Shown here: positions 62,008 to 64,000 of the stretch, in pieces | Position numbering within the stretch: position 1 is the stretch's first letter | Layout of the letters: each line of letters begins with the position of its first letter | Origin: CAYJIX01 sp964370375 | GTDB taxonomy: Bacteria > Desulfobacterota > Desulfovibrionia > Desulfovibrionales > Desulfovibrionaceae | Assembly (NCBI GenBank): GCA_964370375.1 | Contig: CAYJIX010000002.1 | Location: forward strand, 35,506-99,505 | DNA length: 64,000 bases | Direction: 5' to 3' | Program-made: the position numbers and the translations under genes | The notes under the pieces: generated by a model | What the model was told of the DNA's origin: nothing | Databases searched by the model: none | What the model saw: the letters and a program-made list of their open reading frames with translations, nothing else

Positions 62008-63180
62008 ATGGGAAAGCTTAACGATACAAAACTACGTGCAATCACCGAGCATGGGAAATATTTTGATGGTGGTGGCCTGTATTTGTTTGCTTTGAAAAGT
62101 GGTGGCAAATCGTGGCGCATTGATTACCGCCATGGGGGGAAATACAAAACTCTGACCCTTGGCACATATCCCAGCATTACTTTAGCTGAGGCTCGAAAAC
62201 GGCTTGCCGAGGCAAAAGAGCAACTGTCACAAGGTATAGACCCCAGCACACACAAGCAAGCTGTGAAGGCCGCCAAACAAGCAGAGAGCGCGAATACTTT
62301 TGAAATCATTGCTAGGGAATGGATAGCCAACCAGTGCCACACATGGACACCAAAACACCAGCGCAAAGTGACAAGCCGCCTTGAAACCTACATCTTCCCC
62401 TTGGTGGGCAGAAAAGAAGCAAAAGACATTACGGCCCCAGAGTTATTGGAAGCTTTACGTGTCATAGAGCATAAGGGATATGGTGAAACAGCCCACTCCA
62501 CACTCAATACATGCGGCGCAATTTTTCGTTATGCCATAGCCACGGGCCGAGGGGAGCGCGACACTGCCGCAGACCTAAGAGGCGCACTAAAGCCCAAGCT
62601 ACAAGCCAATTACCCCAGCATAAAAGACCCCAAGCAAATAGGCGTCTTGCTCAACAATATAGATGAATATCAGGGCAATTTTATTGTTCGCACAGCCTTG
62701 CAAATCGCGCCCTATGTTTTTGTTAGGCCGTCAGAGTTGCGTTGCGCTGTATGGTCAGAATTTGACCTTGAGGGGAAAGAGTGGCGTATCCCTGCCGAGC
62801 GGATGAAAATGCGCACCATGCACATTGTGCCATTAGCCAGTCAAGTGATTGACCTATTGCAGCAGCTTCATGCCTTTACAGGGCACACAAAGTATTTATT
62901 CCCAAGCATGCGAGCCAGTACCGCGCCTATTTCTGATGCCACCCTATTGGCAGGGCTCAGGCGCATGGGCTACTCTAAGGATGAACTTGTTGTGCATGGT
63001 TTTCGCTCCATGGCTTCAACTCTTTTGAACGAGCAAGGCTACAATCGCGACTGGATAGAGCGTCAGCTTGCCCACACTGAACGAAACGGGGTAAGGGCCG
63101 CCTACAATTATGCCGAGTATTTGCCGGAACGAAGGCGCATGATGCAAGAGTGGGCCGACTACTTGGACGGCTTAAAGTAA
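62008..63180 (+). CDS. int: P4-type tyrosine integrase (DUF4102 N-terminus)
   Basis: 390 residues. The N-terminal arm-binding domain shows DGGGLYLFALKSGGKSWRID and TLTLGTYPSITLAEARKR; a core-binding SAM-like domain spans about 95-190; the catalytic domain has Arg in RPSELRCAVW, HGFRSMAST (H-x-x-R) and, near the end, Tyr in YNYAEYL after QLAHTERNGVRAA. Such integrases insert islands into tRNA 3' ends; the gene sits beside tRNA-Thr in the expected orientation. Confidence 0.94.
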   Translation: MGKLNDTKLRAITEHGKYFDGGGLYLFALKSGGKSWRIDYRHGGKYKTLTLGTYPSITLAEARKRLAEAKEQLSQGIDPSTHKQAVKAAKQAESANTFEIIAREWIANQCHTWTPKHQRKVTSRLETYIFPLVGRKEAKDITAPELLEALRVIEHKGYGETAHSTLNTCGAIFRYAIATGRGERDTAADLRGALKPKLQANYPSIKDPKQIGVLLNNIDEYQGNFIVRTALQIAPYVFVRPSELRCAVWSEFDLEGKEWRIPAERMKMRTMHIVPLASQVIDLLQQLHAFTGHTKYLFPSMRASTAPISDATLLAGLRRMGYSKDELVVHGFRSMASTLLNEQGYNRDWIERQLAHTERNGVRAAYNYAEYLPERRRMMQEWADYLDGLK

Positions 63181-63296
63181 AAAACTACAGGTCACAAAAA
63201 TACCCTTCCCCTATTGAAGCTTATAGAGGGCTAGAGGCGTACACAAACTTGACACCATACTAAAAAATGGTAATAGTATGTAAAGGACAGCAAGCC

Positions 63297-63572
63297 ATGT
63301 GGACAGTAACACTTAGCCCCAAGGCAGACAAACAGCGCAGCAAGCTCCCCAAGGCCGTACAAAATGCCCTTGTAACCTTAATGGTGGACATGGAGCAGCG
63401 CGGCCCCGTTCGTGGCGACTGGCCTAATTACAGCAAGCTTGGCAAAACACGCCACCATTGCCATATAAAAAAGGGCAAGCCTTGCTATGTGGTGGTATGG
63501 GAAGTGACAGCCACAAAAATACAACTCATTGAGGTGCAATATGTTGGAACCCACGAAAACGCCCCTTACTAG
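63297..63572 (+). CDS. RelE/ParE-superfamily toxin
   Basis: 91 residues from ATG 63297 (AAAGGA upstream); an ATG at 63267 would add 10 residues. WTVTLSPKADKQRSKLPK, HCHIKKGKPCYVVVWEV and IEVQYVGTHENAPY match small ribosome-dependent or mRNA-cleaving toxins of the RelE/HigB type. It overlaps the antitoxin gene by 32 bases in a toxin-first order, as in higBA. Confidence 0.8.
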   Translation: MWTVTLSPKADKQRSKLPKAVQNALVTLMVDMEQRGPVRGDWPNYSKLGKTRHHCHIKKGKPCYVVVWEVTATKIQLIEVQYVGTHENAPY

Positions 63573-63897
63573 CGAGGTGCAGCTTTCTTTTATGGTGCCT
63601 GTTGATTTGGTTGAAAAGGTCATGGAAACCATGCACAGCTACGGGTTAAAAGAAGAAAACGAGGGCATCCCATGGCGTGACGCCTTCAATATAAAGGATA
63701 GAGACGTCCCCCCTACGTATTTGCGTGGGGCAAGATACCGTGAAGATGTGACTCAAAAAGAGCTTTCTCTTCGTACAGGGATACCCGTCCGCCATATAAG
63801 CGAAATGGAAAACGGCAAAAGGCCCATAGGCAAAAAGAACGCCGCCAAGCTTGCAAATGCGTTACATTGCAACGCACGCGCACTTTTGAGCCTATAG
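63541..63897 (+). CDS. XRE-family antitoxin with N-terminal extension
   Basis: 118 residues from ATG 63541 (GAGGTG upstream). The C-terminal HTH is TQKELSLRTGIPVRHISEME followed by NGKRPIGKKNAAKLANAL. The N-terminal ~60 residues (LSFMVPVDLVEKVMETMHSY) may be the toxin-neutralising part. Overlaps the toxin's end, typical of coupled toxin-antitoxin pairs that autoregulate. Confidence 0.8.
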   Translation: MLEPTKTPLTSEVQLSFMVPVDLVEKVMETMHSYGLKEENEGIPWRDAFNIKDRDVPPTYLRGARYREDVTQKELSLRTGIPVRHISEMENGKRPIGKKNAAKLANALHCNARALLSL

Positions 63898-63913
63898 GGT
63901 TGAAGGGGGATGC

Positions 63914-64000
63914 ATGCCAGAATGGAACGGGATAGAATATAAAACCTTTGCGGATATACGGGATGAGTACGGTTTTTTTGAACGGGAAGCCGTGGGGCAT
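63914..64000 (+). CDS. Start of an unidentified island gene (cut by window edge)
   Basis: ATG 63914 behind AAGGGGGATGC opens a frame to the window end, beginning MPEWNGIEYKTFADIRDEYG. Only 29 codons are present and I do not recognise the family. It follows the antitoxin by 16 bases, so belongs to the same island unit. Confidence 0.5.
   Translation, partial: MPEWNGIEYKTFADIRDEYGFFEREAVGH

Overview
The window looks like a draft-genome scaffold (three runs of exactly 100 N) from a Gram-negative, outer-membrane bacterium. I infer a member of the Desulfovibrionaceae/Desulfobacterota with moderate GC. The basis is the lnt-prfB-GGDEF-like-FlhG-HU gene order, a DUF4254 protein beside an ARMT1-like protein, the nickel-pincer-cofactor genes larB/larC/larE, an Mla operon with a PqiC-type lipoprotein, and lipid A genes. 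No sulfate-reduction gene is present, so this placement rests on gene content and protein style, not on a marker.

Layout. 1-5.9 kb: end of uvrC, exonuclease III, tRNA-His, murA, an Elp3-type radical SAM protein, a HIT protein and an IHF/HU protein. 6.1-10.2 kb: an AT-richer accessory block with a MATE pump and divergent MerR regulator, a DUF4405 cytochrome b, repeats, and tRNA-Phe. 10.5-15.3 kb: lnt, prfB (with its programmed +1 frameshift), a degenerate GGDEF protein, a FlhG/MinD ATPase and HU. 15.4-22.8 kb: a metallophosphatase-like exported protein, a papain-like orphan, an OppD-type ATPase, grpE and the Mla lipid-transport operon. 22.8-25.8 kb: a RibD/DHFR-like protein and two tandem aldo/keto reductases with ferredoxin tails. 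26.5-32.8 kb: pyrR, rarA, plsC, then nadK, ARMT1-like and DUF4254 genes. 33-38.3 kb: gatB, rnhA, a TtcA-like protein, an M23 peptidase and an HD-domain CCA-enzyme relative. 38.6-41.7 kb: a foreign-looking chloramphenicol acetyltransferase, trmN6-like, larE and pcm. 41.7-47.7 kb: an orphan VWA/ABC-ATPase/ABC-permease/SUMF1 set that matches the architecture of the TagRST-PpkA sensor arm of type VI secretion. 48-53 kb: uvrA, larB and larC. 53.2-61.7 kb: pgsA, a divIC/ftsB-like gene, a TPR-like protein, a lipoprotein, fbp, tsaD, skp, lpxD, fabZ and lpxA. 61.7-64 kb: tRNA-Thr followed by a P4-type integrase and a RelE/XRE toxin-antitoxin pair, the left end of a genomic island that runs off the window.

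Working together: lipid A and envelope work (lpxD-fabZ-lpxA, skp, lnt, mla, pgsA, murA), DNA repair (uvrA, uvrC, xth, rarA) and lactate-racemase-type cofactor assembly (larB, larC, larE) are the main housekeeping themes.

The most unusual property is the density of short non-coding mobile-looking repeats with no transposase in view. They are (i) a TA-flanked miniature element of about 148 bp in two copies; (ii) a 141-275 bp miniature element family in four copies with inverted ends AGAGTCCTGCACAAT, one copy with a 7-bp target duplication; (iii) hairpin elements with GGCTGTT/AACAGCC arms; and (iv) a composite repeat shared by 3.3 kb and 35.1 kb. Several abut or supply the stop codon of the upstream gene.
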